DNA from: Spirodela intermedia
Lineage: Eukaryota; Streptophyta; Magnoliopsida; Alismatales; Araceae
Direction: 5' to 3'
NCBI GenBank assembly: GCA_902729315.2
Contig: LR746265.1
Location: 7,260,892 to 7,324,891 of the forward strand
Length of the DNA: 64,000 bases
This document shows, piece by piece, positions 1 to 12,400 of the stretch; the stretch's first letter is position 1; every line of letters begins with the position of its first letter. The notes below the pieces were generated by a model. That model was not told where the DNA came from, ran no database searches, and saw nothing but the letters and a program-made list of their open reading frames with translations. The position numbers and the translations under genes were made by a program.

Positions 1-821
1 TGGGTCCAAATGGGCTTTAATCTGGTTGTGGTCAATTTCACTTGCTGCTCTAAGTTCAATCCCAAATTGACTCACAAATGAGTCTCGAACTAGAAAAAAA
101 TTACATGACAAAGGCAAGGAAGTGCCGCCTAACATCATACCATTCATAAAACTTGTACATTCTCGGATCAATGCAGCATCACCACTTCATAGCCCTATGC
201 AGGTGACACAGACAAGTTCTCTCTAGTCTGCTTCTATTGCAGGGAATGGCATCATAGTTCCAAAGTTGACATGCAAGGGTTGCAAGAGTGGCATCACGTT
301 TGCGGGAAGCAGATGAGTAGGATGCAATTTTATTTTGTTCTAGACAATTAACGAAATGTCATATATCACCTAGCATGAACAAAGAATTCAAGAAATGAAA
401 CTAACAACTAATTCAAGCAGAGGACTTCAAAACAAGAACCTATACTAAATATCCTAACCTAGAAAACACAATCAAGTATGGAATGATTACAGATTCACGA
501 ATGATGTAGTTCAAAGAAACAAAACTAACCCAATGATAACACTAATTAGATCACTGAATGTGCCCTCAGGTATGATTTTCACCATTTTAAGATACACTGC
601 ATTTCCTTTTTCTTTTTTAAAGAAGAAATCACTATTCTCCAAGAAGATATTCAAACAAACATCTAGTTTTGCCTTTTTTTTTTGTTTGAATCACTGATCG
701 AAATCTTTTACGTTGTTTGGAAAATTTGAACCTTTTACTGAAATGCACGTGTAACACGAGGATGGCACACTGATAAATAATTAGATGAAGCAATATAAAA
801 GTAAGATTCGAGAGTACTGAC

Positions 822-3342
822 CCTGATGAATCCACACGACCATAGGCATGCGCAACTATTCCTGCTTCTAGATGTACCATTGACACAATTGTTAAAGATT
901 CTTCCTTGCATAACTGAGATGCCCAATACATATTTACACTTTCCTCACTACCAAATTGGTGCAAAGTTTCAGTCGTGAGAACTTGCAATGAATCATATAA
1001 TGAAGAAGATAAGCTATCTAAAATCCTCTGTTGAATGAGAGTAAGTCTGCACAACCACCAAGAAACACTTCTAGCTTCAATTTGATGGGAACTTCTTCCG
1101 TCCACAGAGATGTTCCTGATATTATTTAATAAGATTCTCGCATAAACAATGTACTGCAATATGAAAAAATGTTTAGTTTCTCACATGATTTGATCAGAAT
1201 TCAGAATAAATTTCTGCCACGGAACTGAGAAACGAAAATCAAGGAAAAATACATTCAACAAAATAATATTTTTCACTTTCAAGGCTCATGCTTATAAAAG
1301 AATAGCTCTAAGATTACTCTATACACAAAGAAAAACTTTGAATCACATATGAAGTCAATCAACCAGTAACAATGCGTTTTTCGAAACATGAATCCATTGG
1401 CCTAAATTTTAAATATCCGAACAAACTTTGGTCTCGAGTCCTTTGCTTCCATTTAACCTCCTCCTTCAGATATCAATCCTTCTTCACTACCTTATGTTTT
1501 TTTTTTAAATGCACTGAACCTCCTAATCACAAAATAACAAAAATATTGGGGCAGGATGTACGAGTATGTGCCTCATAAAATCACCTTCACATCGATTATG
1601 TACCACAAAAAGATGCTCTAGGTCATATTGGCAACCAAAGATAGCATATTCTCGCCATTCTTCATTACAAAAAGTTCACTCTTGACTCTTTCATGCATGC
1701 AGTTAAACACCCTATCAACTTAAAAGCTTGGCATCCGAAAGATACACATGTTTGTATTGCTCATGGATAACCAAAAATCATCTATATAACTCGGATACTC
1801 TCATTATATACCTAATAGAAAATAGCCTGTAGCAGTCTCATACGAAAAGATACTCCACTCCTAAGGAACATATAGTGCAATGATTTGTCTTCCTCCCCAT
1901 ATAAGTTGCCTGCAGCGTGTATCCTACCAAAGACCAGCACATTTATTAGAGATGAAGGTTTCCAAACCTTGCTGTATTCTCTCTCCATCTACGATTATGT
2001 GTCAAGCCGACTATACTCTCAGCCTACCTTATTTCTCCCAGCTATAGTGTCTCTTGAGGTTTATAAGCGCTACTAATGACCATAGCTCACGTCCATACTG
2101 TTTCCCAAATCCTGAATCTCCTCTCTGAGTTTTCTTTTAAACCTTGGATCCTCATTGAGATGCCACGTAATTACAAGTATGTGCAATAGTGATGCAATGA
2201 TGTTAAGCATAAAACCAAAGTTTTTGATTAAAATTTGACGTTGCACATCACCTTCGTTTCCAAAATAAGGTTCTTTCCCTAGGCTTATACAAATCTCTGT
2301 ATGTATTTTCCATCACTCGTAGTTTTTGTTGGCCAAGCTTGTGAAAACAATTTTACAATGTCCCAGATTACGTTCTTCTCCCTTTGGTTAGTGTGTAGAA
2401 GTAAATGAGGATATGAACTTGTCCTATTCCTTTAAGACTCCGTGATGCATTTTCATTGCAAAGATTGTATGATCAGGATTGAATCCATGCACAAAACCCC
2501 AAACTGCCTTCTTCATGTATCAAAGTAGACACCACGTGAATAGAATGTGACTATCTAACAACTCTCTACAAGACTTCTACTCCATAATAGCGTCCTGGAA
2601 GGCAATCATAACTCCCAATGTATAATAAAGGAAACTCAAGTTCATCTAGTAATCAGTACTCTATTTATATCTCGTGATCTTACCACTCCTAGTTGTATGG
2701 ATTGCTATTTATGGGTTGGCGTATCTTACATTCTACATCAATATTATCACAAGGAGCAAAACAACAAGAGCATAAAACTTATTTTTTGTTCACTGGTCTG
2801 CATTTTTTAAGTGTATAAAACGTCTCGAGATGTGAGATAAACAATCGTCAACCAGGATTCTTCTGTTAAGTATGCACATGATAGCCGTGTATTAACTTTC
2901 CACATGTCATAACTAATGCACATTGACATTTTAACAGGAACCTAGAGTCAGAAAACCCATTTCGACTGTTGTCATTATATTTTTTGCTGCACATAACTAG
3001 AACCCTCTATGCAAATAATTAACAAGTGCGCACTAAAATATTATCATATTTTCGAGAAAGATACCAACATCAAAAGAATCGTGAAAGATAAAAAAACAAT
3101 GAAGCAAAGCATGGTCTAAGACAAAGAACCCATTTGATCCCTGATATTAAATTCATAGCCAAATTAATGCAATAGCTCCATGATGATTGGCGCATCAAAT
3201 GGTAAAAAATAACAAAAACAATTGCCCCTATATCAGGTAATAATTGGAGGGTAAAGCATAAATCCAGTCTATGAAGGAAAAAGATGTGACGCAAGTGCAC
3301 ATTGCTACGATATTCATAAACAAAAACCAGTAACAAATGAGC

Positions 3343-3373
<31 letters not shown>

Positions 3374-4111
3374 AATACCTGTAAAAGTGAGAACTTCCCA
3401 AAGACGTCAGAACCATCCAATGTCAATTGACCGCGAGCCCATGCGCCCCAATGCCCGTCGTCACGGCTGTTTTCTTGCCTCGACTTAGGAAAGGAAAGAG
3501 GAAACGGAGAAATTTCCTCTATTGGCCTAGAATAGCAAAACAGGAAAGAAAAAATCACGGAAAAGATTTTCCCCAACGAAACGAAATTTCCCTGTCTTAT
3601 GAAAAAAAGGCGCAAAACACTCTACAGACGCTCACCCCGTAATGTTCCGCTGAACGAAAGTCAACAGCGCCGCCACACCAATGCACAATACGAGGACGGA
3701 CTTGTATCCCACGTCATATTCCTCTCCTCCATCCGCATCCTTTCCCGTATCCAAACAATGAAGCCAGAAGTCCTGCTGGCGGCCCCCATGAAGGAACTCG
3801 GAGGCGCGCCCCTCCACCTCGCCGTAGAACCTCTCCGCGGAGTCGACAGTGTCGGCGAACTCCCACGAGTCCGAAAATGAGAATACCCTGTGGACGGCGT
3901 CCGATGTCAGCGCTTCGGCGTAGTTCCCACGCTCGATGGCGGCCACCAGGGACTCTATGACGGGGCACAGGGAGCTACTCCCGCGAGACGCTGGCGGCTG
4001 CGGAGAACAATACGACGGCGGCGGAGCGACCGACTCCACGACGGGGGAGAGAGTGCAGCGAAGGAGACGGAGCTCCACTCCCTTGAGGAACCGGACGTCC
4101 TCTTCGGCCAT
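822..4111 (-). CDS. TTC27: TTC27-like tetratricopeptide repeat protein, 5' part (partial gene)
   Basis: Three coding exons join in phase: 4111-3636, 3466-3379 and 1153-822. They give about 298 residues before the gene runs off the left edge. The start is the ATG at 4111, opening with MAEEDVRFLKGVELRLLRC, which matches the start of plant TTC27 homologues as I remember them. Exon 2 carries the WARGQLTLDGSDVFGKFSLLQ region and exon 3 continues with YIVYARILL and the RSVSWWLCRLTLIQQRILD segment; these are family hallmarks. The TPR repeats lie in the missing C-terminal part. Donors and acceptors are GT/AG, and phases 2 and 0 agree across both introns. Intron 2 is long (1154-3378) and exon 1 is far more GC-rich than the rest. 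TTC27 is a poorly characterised TPR protein, so its cellular role is not stated here. The last donor (GG then gtcagt at 821) leaves phase 2, and no fitting next exon was found down to base 1. Confidence 0.88.
3340..3370. repeat. (GA)n microsatellite at an exon-intron edge
   Basis: A pure GA run of about 30 bases sits just inside intron 2 of the TTC27-like gene, within 10 bases of the donor site of exon 2. On the transcribed strand it reads CT, so it makes the first bases of the intron strongly pyrimidine-rich. Confidence 0.9.
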
Positions 4112-4185
4112 GGCGGGAAAACTCCTCTCCTTGGGCGACCGCTGGAAGGTTCAGCTGCCGGCGGGGTTTTTCCCCCGGAGTCTTT

Positions 4186-4195
4186 GTTATATATA
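4186..4195 (-). promoter_or_regulatory. Probable TATA box of the TTC27-like gene
   Basis: On the minus strand the sequence reads TATATATAAC about 75 bases upstream of the ATG at 4111. This would place the transcription start roughly 45 bases before the start codon, in a GC-rich stretch. Position and match are good, but no experiment supports it. Confidence 0.5.
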
Positions 4196-4584
4196 CCGCA
4201 GTCGGACGACGAAGACGATGACGAATCCGAAACCCGATAAAAATTCGATCCGCAAATGCCAGGTGGACTGAGATCCGGCCGATTCTCCTCTCCGGTCGTT
4301 TATCTTCGTTAGCAGGCATATTCCATTAAGTGGTAATGGTTGGGAATAGCTGGAGCAGAAAGGAGAGTTGAAAAGAAAAAAGGTTTTTTTATGTTATTAA
4401 ATAAGGATTGACTTCAGAAATAAATAGAAAACATTGGGCCGTAGACTTTCTAGAGTGTTCAAATAAATATAATTTTTGGATAAATGAATAAAAATCAGCC
4501 CACACCAAGATGTCAAAATTACTATCTTTTAATTTTTTTTATCAAAACGGAATTTTAAAAAAGATAAATATCGTGTTGTAGACT

Positions 4585-4587
<3 letters not shown>

Positions 4588-4627
<40 letters not shown>
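4588..4627. repeat. (CT)n microsatellite
   Basis: An uninterrupted CT dinucleotide run of about 40 bases in intergenic AT-rich DNA upstream of the TTC27-like gene. Confidence 0.95.
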
Positions 4628-4629
<2 letters not shown>

Positions 4630-5154
4630 GTAAAGCAAAAAAAGATGCTAGTTCAGAGCAGTTTAATCAAATATTTATCTTTTTAAAAAAATCCATTGTT
4701 ATAGAAAATTAAAATATGGTAATCTGGATATCTTATTGTGGGCTGTTTTTCTTTTCATTCATCCAAAAATGGATAAACTATAATCTAATTTATTTATGGC
4801 TCTCAACAAAATAGCTTGATTTTGGGACAACATCCTCATATTTTCACCGAATCCATTGTGCCCCTATAACCATTCAAACTATGATATAAACATGATTTGG
4901 GGACTTGATGTCTTTCATTATTATATTAGAAACTATGATCAACCATTATGACAAAAAGCAGTCAATCTCTACGTGGTTCAAGCAAAATAAAAACTGACCT
5001 TTGAAAAAAATATACTAAAAGTCATTCATTAGTAACTAAAGAGTCTACATCATCATGTTAGGCTACTTAAAAGTGCCATTAGAATTGGATACTGAAAGCA
5101 ATCAAGGTGGCAAAAAGTTTATGTTAATTATATGGATGAGCATACCATGGCATT

Positions 5155-5910
5155 CTCGTTAATAATAAATAATAGTAAATGATTCAATTCTAGTTAGAAT
5201 ATCAAGGAAAAATAGATACATTAGCGATTTTTAAAATATATTAAATGATTTATTCAGTCACACTATATTGGGGAGTATATTTTATATTAAAAGGCAATTT
5301 ATTACCACTAAAGCCTCGTTTATATGTTAGTCAACATAAACATGACTAGCCAAGGTTTGAATCATTATTTGGAGCTCAATGATATATACCGAACATTAAA
5401 AAATAAAAAAAAAATTGTTTAAAGTTTGATAGAAAAATGTAAGCACACATTCAACAAGCGTCCCCACTAAAGAAGATAATGAAGGAGTCCACGTTTTATT
5501 TACAATCTCAAGATAATTGCATCAATTATCTGTATTTCAAAATAAATTAAAAATTGTAAACCATGGAAGGCTACCTAATTGAATAATAAATAATGGTGAA
5601 TGATTCCATTTTATTTAAAATATCAATAAAAATAAGATAAATTAGCGACTTTAGAAACATCTTAAATGATTTATTCTGTCCCACTATATTGGGGAGTATA
5701 TATTAACCAAGGATTGAATCATCATATATACCGGACATTAAAAAAAAAAAAAAAACTGCCTAAAGTTGGATAGAACAATGTAGGCACACATTCAACAAGC
5801 ATCCCCACTAAACAAGATAATGAAGGAGTCCACGTTTTATATACAATATCGAGATAATTGCATGAATTATCTGTATTTTAAAATATACTAAAATTGTAAG
5901 AAATGGAAGG
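5155..5910. repeat. Diverged tandem duplication, unit about 400 bp
   Basis: Two consecutive copies are visible. Unit 1 runs about 5155-5577 and unit 2 about 5578-5910. Shared landmarks include ATTGGGGAGTATAT at about 5269 and 5688, CACACATTCAACAAGC, GATAATGAAGGAGTCCACG and GAATTATCTGTATTT-like strings in the same order. The copies differ by scattered substitutions and by an insertion in unit 1, so the event is not recent. The right edge reaches the ETFQO stop codon. Confidence 0.85.
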
Positions 5911-5911
5911 G

Positions 5912-6367
5912 CTACATGACTGAATACCCGGGACCACCACCACCTTCGGGCACTGTCCACTCAATGTTCTGTGAGGGGTCCTTGATATCACAAGCCTAAT
6001 ACACAAAACACCCAGATAATTACATCTCTGCTATATATATCAGTATGTTTCCATAGAAAAAAACATAGAAGAAATAATCATACAACTACTGGTTCCTTGG
6101 AAAAAAATTAGTCCATGGGGTCCATGCCTCAGCCGGATTATAGAACTATGGTTGGTGGGAAGGCAGGGTTGGCATCACTTTCTCTGTCTTATTTGCTCAA
6201 CCATTGAATCGAGGTCAGATGAGAGAGAGACAACATATTCAGAAAGGTAGGGAATTTTTTTTTGCTAGACTTATAAAGACGAAGAGATTACAGAGAGTAT
6301 TATTGCTAAACAGTGTGATAATGAGGGTTGACCAAACAAAAAAGCCGTACTTACCCCTGAGGAAGGG

Positions 6368-6417
<50 letters not shown>

Positions 6418-9400
6418 ATGCAAAATGAGGAGAAAGAAGAGGAAGAGAATCATCGCTGGAATGCAATTTATTTTATGCTTTTGGGGATTAATGGATGTAG
6501 AAGACCCAATCCTTGATCGCATGGAACTGATGGATCATTTGCCTATGTTACTGTCATGAAGATAGTCGATAATAGCAGATGAAAGAATAACAAAAGCCTG
6601 GGTAAATAACCCATACAAATTATTTTAAAAAATAACTATATAAATATATATATATCTATATATATATAGGATGTCATTTGAAACCAAGTACAGAGAAGAA
6701 ATGTGAAACGGATGATCACCTTGCAATGGAGGCAATTTTGAGCATTAATTTGCAGTTTCGATTCCCCTTTCTCATCAGTGATGTACCTAGTTTGTGCATT
6801 GAATTGAGTGTCATGGAGAATATAATGATCAGAGAGAACGAGATAACGTAACAGTCCAAAGTTTCTTACTCATAGACACGCGCAGGGCAATAACGTGATT
6901 CCGGTCCGCCATATCTTGGTAGGTTTACCAGTTCAGGAATCGCAGGATCCTTCAGCCGAAGATGAGCAGGCTGGTCATGCTCATGATTCGTGTTACTCCT
7001 GAAAAACTAATGCCCTCTGATGAATAAGTGAAAGAAAAATGACGAAACAAGCTATTTGATCAAGGAAAGATCAAACGCTTTCCAAAAATGTACATATTTT
7101 TTTTGTAGAAGGAAAAACTATGTAGAGTAGTATATAATAATTATTAATTTCCATGTTCTTGATGCCAACCCTTTTGTTTTTGAAAGTGGGTTTTGTAATC
7201 AGTACACAGAATATTGCAGATAAATAGAAAACATATATGAAATCATTAAATCCAGTTAAAAAATTATCTTGATCTTGTAGAATATTGCAGTTAAGAGGTT
7301 TATGATGACAAGAGCATATTCTGAAGATTATGTAATCTTTGGTTCAGTTCAGCTATGTTCTGAAGATTTGTAGCGTTCTTTTGGCAATTTTCCCCTACTG
7401 AAGTGAAGAAACACTGGCTGAGAAAAATGACTGGCGAAACAAAAGAGGCACGCCACAGATAGAAAGTAATATGAGAAGCCCATTTTCCTTTGAACCTAAC
7501 GTTTCTCCACAGAAAATCAACTAAGTTCGACCCTGGAATGAAGGAGAAAGGAAAGTAATGTCCACTCAACCTGTGTAAGGAAGTTGGGACATCAAACGTT
7601 AGTATTCCATCTGGCTTGGGATAATCTATTGGCACGTGTAGACTGGCTACCTGAAGATAATGGAAACTTTATTGAACAATGAATCAATAGAAACAAGGTA
7701 ATGAACATCAAATATATGCTGTTGGTGGAGTGGCTTACATCTGTGGCTTCATGATCTGGCTTACTATGCTTGAGTGTCAATGGAAATCTTCCTCTGAAGA
7801 TATATCTAAAATATAGAACAATTTCAAACTTCACTTACATAACGAAAATCAAATGGACAAGAGCTGGCGGCAGAGAAATTCGAAAAGTCTTACCGTTCTA
7901 GTGCAGAAAAGCCCAAGCCAGGAATAAGCCCATACTTGAATGCCTGTGTGCAGAAATAGTTATCTTAAGGTCGATGATCAAACATAACTAAGTTAACTCA
8001 TAAATAAAGAAAATGAAAAATGTAAGAGTAGTTTAAAATAAAGGTCAAAAGAAGCTATGAACCCAGAATGTGTGTAACTTACTGGACGATAATTACGTGC
8101 TTTGTAAAGTTCTTCCCAGATCCAAGATTTCTTTAGACTATCCCAGTATGTCTCCATATCCGCTTTCCCATTCAGTGCCTTAAAGGACGCCTCCGCTGCA
8201 AGCATTCCTGGACAAGATGACAGTTCTTATTTAGATGATTGTTAGTTTTGGAAGAATGAAAAAAATCTAAAAGGTTTTGGCAAGAAATGATTAATGAGGA
8301 ACACCACATGGATACTGAAATATCCAACAACCCAGAATAGTGATGCAGGAAAATGTTTTCCAGTTAATTAAAACAATATAATAGATAAATTGGCCATAAA
8401 ACAACAAAAAAATATACATATATAATGATGGGAGAATATCATATGAGAACAACCTGATTTCATGGCAGTGTGCGTCCCCTTTATTTTCGGTACATTTATA
8501 AAGCCCGCAGCACATCCAACGATTGCTCCCCCAGGAAACACCGGATATGGGATTGACTGAAATAATGTGCACCGAATTTGTCAAATGAAGTGAAATGAGA
8601 AGTTTTTCTAGATTTTTTTTTTTCTTTTTAGATTTAAGAGACAACAAACGCAAAGCTGCATGCTACTTTATCAGCCTTCTGACACAGATCACTGACAAAA
8701 GGTAAAAAATTAAGACAGTTTGTCCAATTCCAGAAGAACGTGTTGCAACTTTCCTATGAATTATAGGAAATAAAAAATACACCCGAAACTCTGAGAATCC
8801 TTGTTATTTTGTGAACCAAATTGAAAGATGTCTGCTGGTGGATATTAGAGAAAATAGATGGAAAGTACCTCTTAGAGAAAATCCCCAAATAGAGAAGATG
8901 ATCGCTACCTTGTCATCGTTTGGAAAACGTGGCTCTCATAAAAACTGTAAATAAAAAATAACGGACTAAACATACCTGGAAACCACCTTCATTTAATGTG
9001 CGTGCACCATATTGGAGAACAGTTCCACCTTCCAAAAGCCGTCTAAAAAGAGGATGCTGTTTTAATTTCTATTCCAAGGAAGCACAGAAAAAAAATCAGG
9101 ATTGATCAGTAAAAGCACGCAGATAGAATCGATGGGACAAGCATATGGTAAAAAATTATGTCCATCGATAATTAAGGTGAGCTGTTTGTACAAAGTAAAT
9201 ACTAAAATGGAATCCAGATTACAGAGCATCTACATTGCACACTAGTAATGAAAACAATAAAGTATCTATGCAGAAATAGACAAATCTTAAACAGCCACCC
9301 TAGATATATAGGGGCAAAGTGAAGCCAAAATTGTCACACATTGCTCATGTATTGTTCCAGTTTCTGTCAGGCTCATGCATACTATTTTGCACATAGACAA

Positions 9401-12400
9401 GCATTCTGAGACTTCATTCTGGGTTCCCCCTAGGCACTTACATAGAGAAAAGCGTTACCTGTGGAATTTGTAGTTGAAACCTCTGCGCACTACACTTAAT
9501 TCTTATCCTCATCCGCTCTTTTGTAATTTAAAATTACGTGAACGCCAATAATTCCATTGAAGATTATTTGAAGCCTACCACATTATACTGTGTTAACATT
9601 CAACGAGAAAGTTTGTGTTAAGCAGGTCGCGAATCCACATTAAACAATAATCGTATCAAATAATTGATACTTTGATCAACAATAGAGTGTAACAGAGCTT
9701 CTCAAACTCGACCTTTGACAGAAGAAGCAGATAATCTTGTTTAAAATAGGACTCAAAGCTCTGGCACCTCCTTGTTAACTCCTATCAATTCTTTTCCTAA
9801 TGCATTTGAACCTCTAATAAAGTTTCCAGAAAAAAATAATAAAAATTTACGAGAAATGGAAACTGAAGGATTAGTTTACATTAATAATTCCCAACTGCTA
9901 TGGCTTGGTGGAGGGCTATAAATACCCAGAAAGTTTGGATTTGGGCACAAACACATAAAAGCACAGTATAAGACAGAAATTAGTTTTGGTTGCCAAGAAA
10001 CCCCTTGATTGCACTTGAAGTTAATGGTTTGATTGATAATTGATTAAAAGGCAACGAATATGAATATGGATCGGCCTACCAATGAGCATTGTGTTTTCCT
10101 ATCAATCACCTCTTAAAAGGAATGGGTGACAGCAAAAAATCATTGGGTGACTAAAACAAATCATTAGCCTTCTCATGGATTGCCTTTTATAATAATCAAC
10201 ATCATTTGGTGACTATAACAAATCATTTGATGAGTATGAAATCAACGACAAAGGAGAATATAAATTTAATGTACTGAAACTGTATTTGCATGTCATGCAA
10301 GAGAGAAAATATGGAAAACAATAGACAACCTGGAATTCGTCATAGGGGCTCAAAAAAGGATTGTGGTAATCCAAGGCGATAACAAGGCCAATCGAAACCT
10401 ACAATAAATAAAAAAGCAAAAAAATCGTCATATTGGACATTATCTTAAATATAGTAATTTATTGAATTGTTTCGATTTTATCAATGCCAAAGATTACTAT
10501 AACTGTGACCTATCATTTTCCCTTTAATGTTCTACTTTACAAACATGTGCCACAGTTAGTAATAGCAAACGTCATTTAATGCGATTTGTACTGTTAACGA
10601 CACATATGGCAAACAATTCAAGAAAACGTTAATCTGATCTAGAGGATTTCATGAGAGTTCAGCTTCTTGATCACAAATGACAGGTTTACATGATTTTAAC
10701 CAACAGATTACGTCACTTCTGTGTTCAATAGATCCCATCATCTTGAAGAGAAAACGCTCCTAGATCATATAGCCAATCCGCCAAGACAGTCATACAGTAG
10801 AAATCCATTTTCCCATCAAATACATTAAAAAGTAACGTGCAAAAAATAGTTGGATCCGATTTCACTTGATCAGAAGACATAAGTTAGTGGTTAATGGCGG
10901 AGAGAGACCAAACAAGTTTGAGATTAGCACAGAAAGTAACCAGCACTAGCTTGTGATAAAGATCATACTAAATTTTCAAGAGGGCATGGAGGATAGCTAA
11001 AAACGATACCAAATTTTAATCAGCATAAGAAAAAATAGTACAAAAGCTTTGATGAAAGGAGATATTAAATGTCATACAAATTAAAGTTTAGAGCAGCGTA
11101 TCTGGATCAGACTGTGCTTCATTTGATAAAATCAAGACTTATGGAGTTCTTGGAGAAATGATAAAGGGAGCTTTCTGTCAGAAAGTTTCAAAAAGAAAGG
11201 TGATGAAGACTTGGGGAAGTCAGACTTGCTATTTTAGACTTGAGGATGTTTTTTCATGGTCAGACTGCATAGAACGATAAAATGAAATGCATATTCTGAC
11301 AAGTAACGCGCTTCAGAGAGCTTTCAAATGTAGAATGGCATATAAAAGTGATCGATCAAATGGAAATACCTTTGACCCATCAAGTAGAAAAGTAATATGG
11401 CACTCAAGAATGAAATTAAGTAGGTTAAAAATGAATCCACTGTTCAGACAAGTGTAGAATTTTCCAAATTCAAATTTTCGATTATTCACTTAATATTCTT
11501 CTTGACAATATCAGGGTACTATAAAGTTTTAAAGAAGCTAACCACCTCAGACTATCACTTTCAAATTAGCCTTTTCAGTCCTGTCTTCTTTATAGATCAT
11601 TAAAAACTGTTTTTCCTTGTATTCATTATCTCTTCAAGAGAGCACTGCACAAACTTACCAGCCTATCTTTCATGTGGTACAGAAAACTTCCTCCATAAGT
11701 CGTCCCATCCAATGGCCATCCAACTGTGTGAAGAACAGAGCCTGGCTCATGTTTTTCGTCCTCGATTTCCCACACCTGATAAAACCAAATTATATGAGAT
11801 ACAAATATTAATAAATGAGAAACATCTGCTGCTGTATAAAACTGCAGAGTAAAAGGTACATTTATGTAGAGTCAGTTATCATAAAACAATAGTTTCTACA
11901 TTCAAAAAAAAAAATCAGAAACTCTCATCAACTATGACTCTTCAAACAAAAGTATTCGACTGAACGTTTTTTTTTTAACATTATGAATCAGGGTTCATGT
12001 AACGAATGTGGGCGTGTTCACTGCTGATCATATCATCATCAGCTGTCCACGTCACATAAATCTAACATCTTCCTAGAATTATGAATTTTAAATATGAGCA
12101 CCTAAATGATGCCTTATCTGTGCAATTAGATAACAAGTTAGAATCGGAATAGGCTGGGTTATCCGAGATAACCCAGCTATCCGATTTTGATAAGCTTGGA
12201 TGGATAAGTGAGTCACAAGAGTGCTGGTTAGACCTAAGCAGAGATAAAATCACAACCCTATTCAACCAAAGTTGTCGAATGGTGGAACTCAGCCTGCTTA
12301 ACACATCTCACCCATTATCAAACTAAAAACCAAATTAACCTAAATTAACTTATGATGGAGTGATATCACTGTTAAACTGAAAGTCGAATAAACTGTAAAC

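Larger units (their letters stand above)
4112..5911. other. Intergenic DNA between TTC27-like and ETFQO genes
   Basis: No coding sequence was recognised. The first 200 bases next to the TTC27-like start are GC-rich promoter and leader DNA; the rest is AT-rich. It contains a (CT)n microsatellite at about 4588-4627 and a diverged tandem duplication at 5155-5910, described separately. Confidence 0.7.

Noticed and set aside
1-98. Minus-strand open frame running off the left edge after a TTTCTAG acceptor-like site
   Set aside because: Its frame does not fit the phase-2 donor of the TTC27-like exon, and in the fitting phase it has stops. No TTC27 similarity was seen.
215-335. Plus-strand stretch reading like a zinc-knuckle (CFYCREWHH)
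   Set aside because: Too short, lacks the full Cys/His set and lies in the intron region of a minus-strand gene.
3427-3880. Overlapping plus-strand open frames over the TTC27-like first exons
   Set aside because: They are antisense shadows of the GC-rich exons on the minus strand.
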